DNA of 64,000 nucleotides from Patiria miniata (Eukaryota > Echinodermata > Asteroidea > Valvatida > Asterinidae): contig NW_024037067.1 of NCBI RefSeq assembly GCF_015706575.1, positions 6,399,909-6,463,908 on the forward strand. The letters run 5' to 3'. The position numbers and the translations under genes are program-made. Under the pieces are notes generated by a model. That model saw only the letters and a program-made list of their open reading frames with translations. It had not been told where the DNA came from and did not search any database. Of this stretch, positions 11,728 through 22,224 are shown piece after piece. How positions within the stretch are numbered: the stretch's first letter is position 1; each line of letters starts with the position of its first letter.

Positions 11728-12193
11728 ACAAAGGTGATGCGATAAAGCTAAATGAGTCGTTTGTCAGCAATTATGATTTTAAGATACAGCCCAAAATGGG
11801 TCAGTAGGGGTGGACATTTCAAAATCATAAGGCTACATATGTCACCATTCATGTCAACTTTTTTTTTTTCTGAGAAAAACTCACAATAAAATAGTTAAAA
11901 TGTGACATTTTGTTAAGGAGTTAATATTCAATAACCTGAAATAAAGCATGTTTATTGCTGCTTAATAAACACTTCAACTTTGAATCGTTGATTTCCTCTG
12001 TATGATTTCTCAGTTTTCTTCTTTCTGATCTGCCTGTGTTCTAAGTCCCATAACTTCTGACCGGAAGGTCGTATTCACATGGGGTTTTCACCAAATATAA
12101 ACTGAACAATATCTCAAAAATAATTCAAAAATGTAAAAAAAATAATCGAAAAGAGCTGACAAATGACTCATTTTGCTTGATCGCATCACAAAT
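11728..12193. mobile_element. MITE sharing the GTGATGCGATCAAGC subterminal motif
   Basis: GTGATGCGATAAAGCTAAAT then GAGTCGTTTGTCAGC at about 11731-11765 has an inverse at about 12153-12190 (GTGATGCGATCAAGCAAAAT then GAGTCATTTGTCAGC on the minus strand). That makes terminal or subterminal inverted repeats of about 35 bp around a 400-bp AT-rich interior without a gene. The motif is shared with the pogo-like element at 879-1306 and with 55076-55112. Confidence 0.5.
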
Positions 12194-12225
12194 GATTAAA
12201 GGTACGTAGGAACATTGGTAATTAA

Positions 12226-12779
12226 AGGTACATGTATAGTCCATCATTTGTAATTTGTGCATTTTGTTCGTTTGAAGCAACAAAAGTGCTCAACATCTAA
12301 AGAAGGGTGCTGAACAACTAACGTGATGGAGTTTCAGCTCAGCTTCAGCTGTATATTTCGAGAAAAACAACATTCTATGATCTCGATTTCAAATCAAATG
12401 TTGCTGAATCATGTTTTGAATTGGGCCTAATTTCAGCGTCCGAGACACGTTCTCATTGAGCCGATTTCAGCTACGGGATGTCGCGCACTGAACTGACAAA
12501 TTAAAGCAACGGCGCACGATGCATGTGCGTCGTGTCAACCCTTGCGCGCGCTTCGCTGAATAAAAAACGAACTACTAATTGAAATTTCCAACGGTGCGTC
12601 TTAAGACGCACCGTTGGATGGAAAGGCCTTCTTTCGTTGATTTCTTCAAAATGACAGCATGCCAGAAGGAATAGTTTCACTGGGAGTTTAGTCCCCTTAC
12701 TATCTTTCAACCAAGTATAATTTTCAACACTAATTACGTCAGTTAGTTTTTCAATAGCTGCACATGATGGACTGTAGCT
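12226..12779 (+). mobile_element. TTAA-flanked MITE with central palindrome (TAGTCCATCATTTG family)
   Basis: The element is bounded by TTAA at 12222-12225 and 12780-12783. It starts with AGGTACATGTATAGTCCATC and ends with GATGGACTGTAGCT. A perfect 30-bp palindrome sits at 12588-12617 (half-site CCAACGGTGCGTCTT). Other copies lie at 24401-24950, 39814-40295, 41285-41596, 61717-62103 and 63870-64000. No transposase is encoded. The TTAA target fits piggyBac-type mobilisation, but the helper is not in the window. Confidence 0.75.
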
Positions 12780-12946
12780 TTAACCGGAATGAGGCAAAAC
12801 CTTGCATAATGGGAAGATAGGGACAGTACCAAATACCTTGTGAAATTAAATGCTATCATTCAGAAGAACACAATCATTGAAAGTGGTTTTTACAAAAGAG
12901 TGCTCGCTACTTTTTTTCCATGTGTGTTAGCAATGAAATTCACATT

Positions 12947-13214
12947 AGGCCAAAAAAAAAAAACATTTCTGCTTCCGATTACATGGCATTTGAAAATAGG
13001 GTAGGTAGGTAGGGATTTTTTTTGGGGGGCCAATTTTGTGTGTGCACAATCATATGGAGGCGTCTGCGTGTTGTCAAGGGTAAAAGGTTGATGGTTTTCG
13101 GTTCGTTATTTTTCATTTTGCCCAGAAAAATTTAGGGTAGGGGCTGTCAGAATAGGGTACATACGTGTACGGTAGGTAGGGAAACCGGAAGCAGAATATA
13201 TTTTTTTTTGGCCT
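12947..13214 (+). mobile_element. MITE with AGGCCAAAA termini
   Basis: It begins AGGCCAAAAAAAAAAAACAT and ends TTTTTTTTTGGCCT. Inside each end, TTCTGCTTCCGATTACATGG and GGAAACCGGAAGCAGAA form further imperfect inverted repeats, and the interior keeps ATGGAGGCGTCTGCGTG. Copies lie at 63391-63656 (inverted) and 26690-26880 (partial). A second family with the same GGCCAAAA ends is at 54473-54843. No protein is encoded. Confidence 0.7.
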
Positions 13215-13281
13215 GATGAAGAGTATCCACCGCGCTAAAACTTCCACGGGTCAGTTGTTATGTAAGCACTCTACTTAAGAT

Positions 13282-13349
13282 TTTGAGCAATTTTGTTGCT
13301 TCAAACAACAAAAATACACAAAAAGCAAAAGATCCTACGTACCTTTAAT
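13282..13349 (-). mobile_element. MITE end fragment supplying a possible poly(A) signal
   Basis: On the minus strand this reads TTAAAGGTACGTAGGATC, then TTTGAAGCAACAAAATTGCT, matching the start of the TTAA-family copy at 61717. It lies about 50 bp past the stop codon of the minus-strand FReP gene, and ATTAAA at 13344-13349 is the nearest poly(A)-like signal for that gene. That the transcript actually ends here is inferred. Confidence 0.4.
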
Positions 13350-13396
13350 TAGTGCAACAATACTTTTGAATGAAGTGTCTGCATTTGTTCCCACAT

Positions 13397-14431
13397 TCAA
13401 TAGGAGATTGGCGGTTCTCCACGACGTATCTTCATCTCGCTTTTTAATATCACATACTCTTTACCCTGCCACTTCATGATCTGACTGTTCAGGAGCGCTG
13501 GGTTTAGTTCAAAACAGTCAGTTATCAGATCCAGAACGTCGGGTTCCTTGAACCACCAGCCACCTCCGAGGGTCTGAGCGCAACGTCCTCCGTCAAGGGC
13601 AGTTGAAAATGAGGTCCCGTCGTACAGGACGTCGTAAGGCTGCTCGACCTGAAGATTGTAACAGGTGAGGTTGTAGTGTGACCCACTTACTCGGAACACA
13701 TCGAAAATTTTTGTAAAAGCCTCATCTTCATTCAAGACGAGGTCGATGCGAACCATCCATGGGACACTGCCAACACTCGTGAGCAGCCGCAGCCGTTCGT
13801 TGCCCCACCAGAAGTTGCCGTCCAGGTCCCCAAAGCCGTTCTTGTAGTCTAACCATCCGCGCGTGAAATCGATCATCTCATGGCGCCGCTGGATGACTAT
13901 CCAGCCGTGGTCGTCCGACTCCACATCGCAGAAGGCGTCAACAGGCCCAGCAAATGTAAGCGGAGTGATGGTGTAGATTCCGTTGGTCGGGTCCCCGGCT
14001 AATTTCAAGTCTTGACAGTCTTCAAACAAGTGATCAGACTGTGATCCAGGACTGTCGTCAGTTTGATAATCGGGCCACGATTGGTGGGGACTGGTCCTCC
14101 TCCCGGGAGAAGTACTCGCCGTCTCCGTAGGGGGGCTGTCGCAGAGCGGCGCATCACGAAGCAGGTCCTGTTGGCCAAATTGTGAGACCACTACCTCAGC
14201 AGGCAAGGGAGGGGGGATGCCAATCGGTGGCGGGCGGGTTATGACATTAACGCCACCGGGGAGGAGCAGGGTGCAATCGCACGGGTTGTCGACTGGCAGG
14301 AACCAGTCAAGCTTCCCATTGTTACTTGGGTTCCGTTCTTGTCCCGGGTAGCATACACATGCCGATATCTGAACGAACAGCGAGGACAGGCCGAAAAGTA
14401 CAAGAAAACCAAAGATGTCCAAAGAAGCCAT
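13397..14431 (-). CDS. Secreted fibrinogen-related protein (FReP 1), single exon
   Basis: This 344-residue protein starts with a hydrophobic signal peptide (about residues 1-24). A short module follows with Cys25/27, Trp43, PCDCT (Cys51, Cys53), LPGGV and Cys97. A Pro/Ser/Thr-rich spacer runs to about residue 135. A fibrinogen C-terminal domain (about 137-340) is recognised by CQDLKLAGDPTNGIYTI, GWIVIQRR, FWWGNE, GGGWWF and the terminal KSEMKIRR. Family members are secreted, often oligomeric, lectin-like recognition proteins in innate immunity or adhesion; the ligand here is unknown. The usual calcium-loop DxDND run before the Cys-Ala pair is replaced (STALDGGRCAQ), so classical calcium-dependent acetyl-group binding is doubtful. 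The reading frame is uninterrupted without an intron. The start is the first ATG, preceded by a TATA box at 14515-14522. It runs divergently from the other three FReP genes. Confidence 0.9.
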   Translation of the reverse strand: MASLDIFGFLVLFGLSSLFVQISACVCYPGQERNPSNNGKLDWFLPVDNPCDCTLLLPGGVNVITRPPPIGIPPPLPAEVVVSQFGQQDLLRDAPLCDSPPTETASTSPGRRTSPHQSWPDYQTDDSPGSQSDHLFEDCQDLKLAGDPTNGIYTITPLTFAGPVDAFCDVESDDHGWIVIQRRHEMIDFTRGWLDYKNGFGDLDGNFWWGNERLRLLTSVGSVPWMVRIDLVLNEDEAFTKIFDVFRVSGSHYNLTCYNLQVEQPYDVLYDGTSFSTALDGGRCAQTLGGGWWFKEPDVLDLITDCFELNPALLNSQIMKWQGKEYVILKSEMKIRRGEPPISY

Positions 14432-14514
14432 TTCTTTTTATTTATCGCATTGAAACTATTCATGTACGTACATTGATTCTTTCTGTTTCATGGGAAAACA
14501 TTTATTTAAGACAG

Positions 14515-14522
14515 CATTTATA
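14515..14522 (-). promoter_or_regulatory. TATA box of FReP 1
   Basis: On the minus strand TATAAATG lies about 85 bp upstream of the start codon of the 13397-14431 gene. That spacing leaves room for a start site about 30 bp downstream and a 5' leader of roughly 60 bp. It is called from sequence and position only. Confidence 0.5.
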
Positions 14523-14529
14523 CTCAAAT

Positions 14530-16429
14530 TCGTCAGAAAGGCATAAACTCCAAATGGAATCGAGTTAAATTCAACAACAGAAACAAAGTTGGCCAGCTCA
14601 CGTACTTCTGAGTAAGAAAGTTGTCGACTCAAGTCAAGGCAGAAATGCTGCCATATCAATCATGCAACAGGTTTTTATGCTTTTTTGTACACTTTTTTCT
14701 TACTTCTCAGATGAAGTAGAAGACCTTGGCTGGCGGAGGACTTCCGTAAACAGGAAAAGCGAAGACAATTGATTCTGATTGCTGGCAATCAGGCAAAACA
14801 ATTGCGGACAGAAAATAACGATCGATTCAGAGAGCAGCTTTTTGTCCTTTTTTATTGTTGCAGCAAGAAATGTAAAAAAAAAAAAATAATTCAAAGGTGG
14901 CCTACGTGTGAAGAAAGTGGGGAGTGTAGCACTTTTTTAAAATTTTATTATTCTTTCTTTATTTTGTTTTTTGTTTTGTGTTTTTTTTATGATTTTGTGT
15001 TTTTTTAGGGGGGGACCACATTGGACCCAACTATAGTAATAAACGAGGCTTCACTTCGCTCACTAAATGGAGGAGGTGGCCTTGCCCCTTGTCGCCCGTT
15101 TTGCAGGCGTCGCCCACTTTGCAGACGACGGGAGTGATCAACTCATGAACGATCAACTCATGAACACACCGACCCATGTACATGTTCTTTGTAGAATGAC
15201 GGCAATGTATATAAACCAAAGTTTACGTATACTGTACATGTAATTGGCAAAAATGTTGCGATGTATTTCTCAGTCACTTATAAAACAAGGTGTATCAACA
15301 TTACATGTAGCTAAGGAGTAGCCTGTGATGGACTGGCATCCCATGCAGGACGTTTCATGTCAAGGAAACTGGAGATTACGAGCAAACAGAAACAGACTTT
15401 ACTTTAGTACCAGAATTGGTAGACCATTTGTAGTCCAATATTTTCTGAGGAAAGTTGTAAGCAATTATAAGTGTAAATCACCACTTGTTCAGTACTTTCC
15501 TACACCTACGCATAAAAGACCAAAACAAAACATAAAAGACCAATTTAACAAAACCCCAAAACAAAACAAGAATCAAGAAAAAAAGGTGAGAAATCCAAAA
15601 AGGAGAAGGAAAAAAACAACTGTTGAACTGAACTGCCAAATGACAGCTTCTAGTGACAAGAGCACGACTGACGAAATGTGTTTACCCTGGTTGCCATGGC
15701 AATACCATGCATCGCTGTTAATGAGGTTTTTTTTTCCCCCCTTTTGATTGCCGCATCTCATCAATCAAGCGCAGTGGACTGAATATGGAGTAAATGAAGC
15801 AAGTGGACAATTGTTCTCACTTCTGCGTTTGTTTTGAGAATATAGGAAACGGTTGTTGCCACCATGGCTGTAATTGCTACGAGGCACGCTCCCCCACCGC
15901 CCCAAAATCGATATGTGTGAAAAGTCATAGCAATTCTTCCATGCCAACTCAGCAGTTGCAGATAACTTTCAAACATATTCAACTGCATGATGCAGAAGTA
16001 TCTGTTCCACTTCTACTTTTTCAAAAGTATTTTACACTGTACATACTGATGTAAAAATAACAAAAAAAACAACAGTAAAACCACCCAACTGTATAATTTT
16101 TTTTTTCAGAATGGAATATTTGGAAATGTTGAAAGCAAGGAATGAACATGTAAGCGTTTGTATAAATGTTCGCTTCCATAAAATGTAGGTGGTGCACAGA
16201 AATATAAAAAGGTGAACATCAGTTCATGAAGATGACCTGGTCCAATGAGACTTTAAAAGGAGTGAGTCATCATCATTTACATGTATACAATGTATAATAG
16301 AAAGATGGAAAGAGCCACAGCACCACTGATCCAATTCAACATGAATGAAATATACATGTGCATGTACATACATGTAGATGGCGCACTTTACTTGGTCCAG
16401 AGACACCAGTACAATGGATATTTTAATAA
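14530..16429. other. Intergenic between FReP 1 and FReP 2
   Basis: No gene is seen. It holds T-rich DNA at 14930-15010, a SINE tail fragment at 15311-15405, and A-rich low-complexity DNA at 15520-15620. The open frame at 15325-15747 is driven by this Lys/Gln-rich composition and is not called. Confidence 0.4.
15311..15405 (+). mobile_element. SINE tail fragment
   Basis: AGGAGTAGCCTGTGATGGAC, then TGGCATCCCATGCAGGA and CAGACTTTACTTTAGT, match in order the 3' half of the target-duplicated copy at 35052-35253. The 5' half is missing. Confidence 0.5.
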
Positions 16430-16567
16430 GGGAATAAATGTGTGCTTGGTCGGTATTAAACACTCTGTTTAAGACCGGTGGAGTCTGGATGGGTGATTAT
16501 CAGCACTCCAGACTCCAACCGGTCTTAAACAGAGTGTTTAATACCGACCAAGCACATATTTATTCCC
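16430..16567. mobile_element. Long hairpin, foldback MITE
   Basis: The left arm (16430-16489) and right arm (16507-16567) are near-perfect inverse copies of about 60 bp around a loop of about 17 bp. They start GGGAATAAATGTGTGCTTGG and end AAGCACATATTTATTCCC. No target duplication is obvious. A related word (GTGTTTAAGACC) recurs at about 16953. A transcript through it would fold into one long hairpin. Confidence 0.75.
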
Positions 16568-17380
16568 ATTCATAAATACTTTTTCGTTAAAAAAAAACAA
16601 ATCTTTTCGGTCCAAAAACCAAAACAAGTCAAAAACTAGACATTGCCAACCATTTTGTTCAACTGTTTTACTTCATGTTTTATGAAACACCCCTCTGACT
16701 ATAATATGGAATGTCCCTCTACAACTCTTTACCTTATAAGGAGATTGGCGTGTGCGTTGCGCGTATTGTGCGATGTCACGCAAAATGCAGCTGGGCTGGT
16801 GTAGTGTGAATTTTGGACTATGAAATACTGATTCACTGGTAGTATTGCACATGCCTACGCGAGGAATGTGAACATTCAACCAATGAAACGTTAAAACTAA
16901 AAGGCACCGGATTTCATGGGAGTCCAAATTTCACGTGACACTGGAAAAGTGTTTAAGACCAGCCAGCCATCCTACATTGTTTTGTAAGGAAAATTAGGGA
17001 GTTTTTTTTTGGGGGGGGGGGAGAGGGGGGGGGGGGCGGGAAGAGGGGACTTGGGGCTGAGGGAGATGTTGGTGTTAAACAGCTTGAGATTTTAAGTTAG
17101 TACATCTTTTATTGAATATGATTTTCAAAAGATAATTTGCATTTACAATACCAACAGGTATGTTAGAAATATCCAGTGACGTAGTAAGAAATCCAGCACT
17201 CGCCATGCTCACAAACACAAAGGTATATTTCTAGTTGCCGGTCTCTATCATCCTTTCTGCAAAGCAATCAATACTTTTTCATATGACAGCCTTTCCTCCA
17301 ACATCATGCCATCAGCAATATTTTCAGTGGGGCAGAAACCAGAAAGGCTAAAATTGAGATTGCAAACAGCTCGTTCCCAT
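16568..17380. other. Intergenic upstream of FReP 2
   Basis: No gene is seen. A T-run followed by G-rich DNA (about 17000-17050, G-runs of 9 to 12) is a candidate G-quadruplex site. The rest is unique-looking. Confidence 0.4.
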
Positions 17381-17386
17381 GGATAC

Positions 17387-17394
17387 TATAAAAG
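17387..17394 (+). promoter_or_regulatory. TATA box of FReP 2
   Basis: TATAAAAG lies 187 bp upstream of the ATG at 17581. A start site near 17415-17420 would give a 5' leader of about 160 bp. This is a strong consensus match, but it is called from sequence only. Confidence 0.55.
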
Positions 17395-17580
17395 CAATCA
17401 ACAATAATCAGCACTGAAGCAAATCTTTACACATATCAAAAATGACGATACACATTTCGGCTTATCTGATGCAGGCTGCAGCGTTTTCTTTCAGTTCTTA
17501 TTCAGTCAGACGTGGACGACAACCTAGCCTTGCGGTTTGTGCTCCGGCGTGAATAAAATAAAAACAAATTATACACCATC

Positions 17581-19671
17581 ATGTCCGATCTGTTACTTCT
17601 ACTCTTGTTGGTAACAACTTACCTGGTTACATCAGGGGCTGGGTATGCTTGCAACATCGGGCTAGTGCTCAATCCCGACTTTCCCAAGGCAGGGGGGAAA
17701 TGGCGTTGGGCCACGGCCACTCCAGACCCTTGCATCTGCACCCAGACGCGACTTGGAGGAATCATCATGGAGTCGTTCCAAGAGCACGCCGTGCCTCAAT
17801 TCACCGAGCTCCTGCATCCGATCTTTTCCGACAATGCCGATGCCATCCGCATGTCTTTTGGCTGTGAGGACATGAACAACAGGAACCAAGATCAAATGTT
17901 AGAAGAGCCCACAGAACTACAGGTTCGTTTGTCTCCTTGTTTAATCACTTTCAATTACACATACATGTAGTTGGTGTCATATGCTTAGCATGAAGTGATG
18001 TAGCTAACTTACCAGCTAGCATGAAAAGCTATGATAAAGAACCTTAAAAACAAAAACAAAACAAAGAAATTTGCAAATTGGGAATTTAAAGTGAGCAAAA
18101 ATCAACTTTTGAAATAACTTGATCAACTTTTAATGTTGCAATCACAGTTCTGGTCACACACTGACCCAAAAAAATTCAGCCCACATTTTGTTATGGAACA
18201 ATTACTACATGTAGGTCAGTATTTTACAAATTTTGAATAATTACTTACATAAATTGCCAAAAAATGGGCAGCCCTACAAAAAATCAGTTCTAGCATAATT
18301 TCTCCTTATCAAAATGGATAAAGCCTTGACCAGAACCAGTCTACTTGCAGGGTAGATCTGCTTGTGGGTGCAAAAATCCAAAATAAAATTGCCATTTTTT
18401 TTTCAATGCCGGGTAGCAGATGCTTACAATAGAAAAATCATTTGGTGACTTTATAATAAAACATTCAAAGGCCAAAATTCATTGGAAGAGAAAAATTGAA
18501 TTAGTCCAAGAGCAGGGACAATGCATCTTTAGTTTGAATTGCCGACTTTAAAGACGGTTTTATCAGAATGCATCCTGAGAGACTGAATGTTGTTTTGATG
18601 GAATAAACCTGAAGCAGTAATTATGTCTAGGGCCTATGAGGTGCAAGACAATAATGCTGGTTACTGTGATGCATGAAATTTTGGCAGTATGTTGAATAAT
18701 ACATGTTATTTGAAACGGCATAACACAACTTAGCCTTCTTCCTTCATCCTAAACCTATTGTCTGCACTATATGAAGGTCATACAATCCCCCCAATTTTTT
18801 TTTTTAATTCCACACAAAAGTCTGAAAATGTTCAGAATTACTGGTACTTTGCCCACCCCCTTCCAAGAAACAGCATCAGTGACGATTTTTTTTCCTCAAT
18901 TGACAGGAATCGGTCTTTGATGAAAATGAGCCATCAACAGATGATGGTACTGATGTGGATCCACCTGGGTCAACTCTAGGGACCGACTGCCGATCCCTGC
19001 TGGAATCTGGCCACAACGTCAGCGGGGTGTACAGAATAACCATCCCCGGCTACCCATCCACGCCGGCCTACTGCGACATGGAGACCGACGCCGGCGGCTG
19101 GACGCTGATCTTCCGTCGCCACGACAACTCCGTCAACTTCACCCGGCTGCTCCGAGACTACTCGGATGGTTTCGGGGATCTGACCGGCGAATTCTGGCTG
19201 GGCAACGAGCTGGTGAGGCAGTTGATGCAGGGGGCCGGGGACGCACGCGAAACGCGGTACCAGTGGGAAATCCAAATTGATCTTGTTGGTGAACTGAAGC
19301 TATTCAGCTTGTATCCGCCCTGCACCGCGCTTTCTACGTCCAAACTTAAAATCCACCGGTTTGCCAGATACAGCTCCGCGTTCATAGAGGGCCCGGATAA
19401 CACACTGGTCCTCGGAAAGTTCGCAGCGGCCAGCACTGCCAACGATTTCCTCAGTCCGTATGGCGGCGGGGTGTTCCGAGTGGGCCGGCAAGGGGAAACA
19501 GGCTGGTGGTACAACATGCAAAATCCCCGCACCGAAATGCTCCTCACTGCAAATGAATGCTATAATGGGGACCGCTGCTATTCTGAGTACTTTCATTCAT
19601 CTGAGGATGATGAAGGGATCGTCCTGTGCAAGAGCGAAATGAAAATTCGCCCCGTCTATTCAGCCAAGTGA
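17581..19671 (+). CDS. Secreted fibrinogen-related protein (FReP 2), two exons
   Basis: Exon 1 is 17581-17922 and exon 2 is 18907-19671. The intron has donor CAG|GTTCGT and acceptor TTGACAG|GAA, phase 0, and joins the frames into 368 residues. Exon 1 encodes a Leu-rich signal peptide (about 1-22) and the four-cysteine module (Cys24, Trp43, PCICT with Cys51 and Cys53, GGI, Cys95). Exon 2 encodes an acidic linker and a fibrinogen domain (about 141-365) with TDCRSLLESG, GGWTLIFRR, FWLGNELV, GETGWWY and KSEMKIRP. The exon border separates module from domain. N-glycosylation sequons (NVS, NFT) are present. The middle of the domain is diverged and the usual calcium-loop residues are not evident. 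Likely a secreted recognition protein; the ligand is unknown. Exon 2 is GC-richer than the surroundings. The main uncertainty is the exact intron borders, though both follow GT-AG and keep the frame. Confidence 0.85.
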
Positions 19672-19828
19672 TTTCAACAGAAAACAAAATTGTCGGAAAT
19701 AGTGAATTTCAGGAATCTGTTCTAAACTGCAAACAAAAACTACACATGAGCAACATTTGGATTGTGGCTACATATATAGATTAAAAAAAAAAGACCAAGA
19801 AAGTGCACTTTTAATAATTCACACTCAC

Positions 19829-19834
19829 AATAAA
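19829..19834 (+). terminator. Poly(A) signal of FReP 2
   Basis: AATAAA lies about 158 bp past the stop codon at 19671 and is the first consensus signal in the 3' flank. Confidence 0.5.
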
Positions 19835-21689
19835 ATATATGCGCACATGTATGGGATTTTAAAATGTAGAAGGGAGAATATATAATTCACATTTGCACTT
19901 AACTTTCTGCAAAAAATGATATTTTACATCTTTAACGTTGATAATGACTGATTAGGAAATAAGATATAATTCAAAGGCAACACTTGATGAATTGTTTTCT
20001 TCTGTTTTGTTGTTGCTGTTGTTGTTGTATTAGAGTACATGTTTTCAAATTGAACTGGTATGACTATTTAATAATGACAATCACAAATGTATGTAATGTT
20101 AATAAGACCATTTTGTTTCTTTTGCATTTATATTCACTGTATAGATTAATTGCACAAATAGGCCTACTCAATAAGAAACAATAAAGAACGATATTATATA
20201 TTGAACTATTAACCAGTTCGCGTCGGAGGACGTGATTACATGCACCAGCTGTTTGTAATACACAGGCACGGCTGACAGGTTTAAACGTCAAGATTTACTC
20301 GACTCGCCTCTGGGTGATGTCTAAACACGCTAATCCCTCATGCCTTTTGTACACACACACAAAGTCCATGAAGTCTGTGGAGGCGGACCGTGTGTTGATC
20401 TTGAATTGGCCGTTGTGCACGGCCTGTTGTTCGACAATTTACGCTCCAGTGCTGCACCCTCGGAGTATGGAATCATATGAGGTTTCGGCAAGAAATATCG
20501 TACAAATACTGTTGAAATGACTCTTGCGAATCAGTATTTGTGGCGTTTGGCTGTATATAGAAGTTGGTTGGAAAGTTTTGCATTTTGCGAAAACAAAATT
20601 TTCCGCAAAACTAATCCCAGCGTGATGTGGTTAAATTGTACATATTTATTTGTATTGTATGTTAGCCCTACACTACACTAAATTTTTTTAACATTTTCTG
20701 GAAATGCTAAGGTTAAATGGCAAGAACGTTGATATGAGCTAAATACATTGTAACTTATCAGCATAATTCAATTCTGAAACTTGCAAATCCAACGCATAGA
20801 AATTTCCATTGCTATCCGTGCCACTAGTTTTTACAAAGTTTTGTGATCAGCTTATTTAATTTCCTTGTGCTTGTGGTCTTATGAAATGAAACAAGAAGAC
20901 AGCTTATACAAAAACAAAGCAAAGTGCAAAAACCTGGAACTGCTGGTAATGAAGGATTTTTTTTTTTCAAGGCGATTCTGAAAATTTATGGGACAATTTG
21001 AATTGATGCATGGCTCGTTTGGGGCATAATTCATCTCGTAATTGGTAATTTGCAGCTGTTGGGTTACTCAAGTAAAAACAAATAAATTACACTTAATTGC
21101 TAGACGTCGAAAAAGGCTGCTCTGGATAATTGTGCTTTTTGTTTGAAGACTCAATTGACTCATTTGAATGCCCAGCGTTCAGAAGTTGACTAAACCCTTT
21201 AGCGTATGGACAGCTTTAAAGGAATGTTTATCCCTAATTCCATAGGTACAAAAAATTCAAAATTTGTTCAGAAAATATTTCATAACTAAATGCGAGGGGC
21301 CAATATTTTTTTCTTATGTCTCATTAAAAGCCAATAATGTTTGTATTGCTAGAAAAATAGCAATAAGGAAGAAAAAAAAGGGATTTTTTCAGGGTGAAAC
21401 TAAAAAATAGCACAGACAGTACTTCTTTAAACTTGAAGGACATCAAGCCCAATGCAAAGTAAAAGGCTTTACCTTTGTAAATCCCCAACAGACTCAAAAG
21501 TGGTTTTTGAAGGATCCGAGGTTAAGGTTGACAAAGTTGCAAATTAAAGATTGACCCTGATGAGTCCAGTACTCAAAAAATAGAATCTGTTTTATTGGTA
21601 AGATTTGACCAATGTACACGTAACCGTCTTCCCATTGAAACTGAGAAACTTTTACTCATAAACTGTTAATTGCTACGGGAACTCTCAAA

Positions 21690-22115
21690 GTACAAGGACT
21701 AATTAATTGTTAATTACAATGATTGATTAGCATATTCTTCAACTTTGAGACTTTTACCTTGAAAACCTCATCAAGAGCACAACTGATATACGAGCACTCC
21801 TTGATGATGGCAATAGTTCTGCCCAGCAATACTTTCTGAGGCTAATTGGTCGTTAATTTACTTTGGCTACAAATTGTATCAGTAAGTCTCCTCTTGTACT
21901 AATAAGTACAAGTACGGTACTAATTAGTCGTTAATTACAATTATTGATTAGTATCTTCTTCAATTTGGGGGATTTTACCTTGAAAACTTAATCAAGAGCA
22001 CAACTGATATACGAGCACTCCTTGATGATGGCAGTTGGTTTTGCCAAGCAATACTTTCTAGGGCTAATTGGTCGTTAATTTTCTTTGGCTACAAATTGTA
22101 TTTAAGTCTCCTCTT
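21690..22115 (+). promoter_or_regulatory. Duplicated promoter-proximal module of FReP 3
   Basis: A unit of about 210 bp occurs twice in tandem (about 21700-21900 and 21912-22115). Each has ATTGATTAG, ACCTTGAAAACYT, CAACTGATATACGAGCACTC, CTTGATGATGGCA, GGCTAATTGGTCGTTAATTT and GTAAGTCTCCTCTTGT-like words. FReP 4 has a single copy (about 27440-27640). Only the gene-proximal copy keeps the TATTTAAG box; the distal copy reads TATCAGTAAG. Many TAAT and ATTA cores are present (possible homeodomain sites, inferred). Confidence 0.65.
22099..22106 (+). promoter_or_regulatory. TATA-like box of FReP 3
   Basis: TATTTAAG lies 126 bp upstream of the ATG and about 14 bp before TTCAGACTTTG. It is identical in position and context to the box of FReP 4, and its conservation between the paralogues supports the call. 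Confidence 0.5.
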
Positions 22116-22224
22116 GTTCAGACTTTGTTCATTTCCTTGTGACTGTTCATCAGTTGCTCTACGTGATAATTTTTTGAGCCGCATTCTACTCTATTTTCAA
22201 GTGTAGGAGTTGAGGTACAGAGAA

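Noticed and set aside
15325-15747. A Lys/Gln-rich 140-codon open frame
   Set aside because: It starts inside a SINE tail and continues through A-rich low-complexity DNA; no domain or gene context supports it.
22210-22224. A start codon upstream of the ATG in FReP 3, and likewise at 27715 in FReP 4
   Set aside because: The upstream codons are TTG and GTG. The first ATG has a good context and begins a clean signal peptide in both paralogues.
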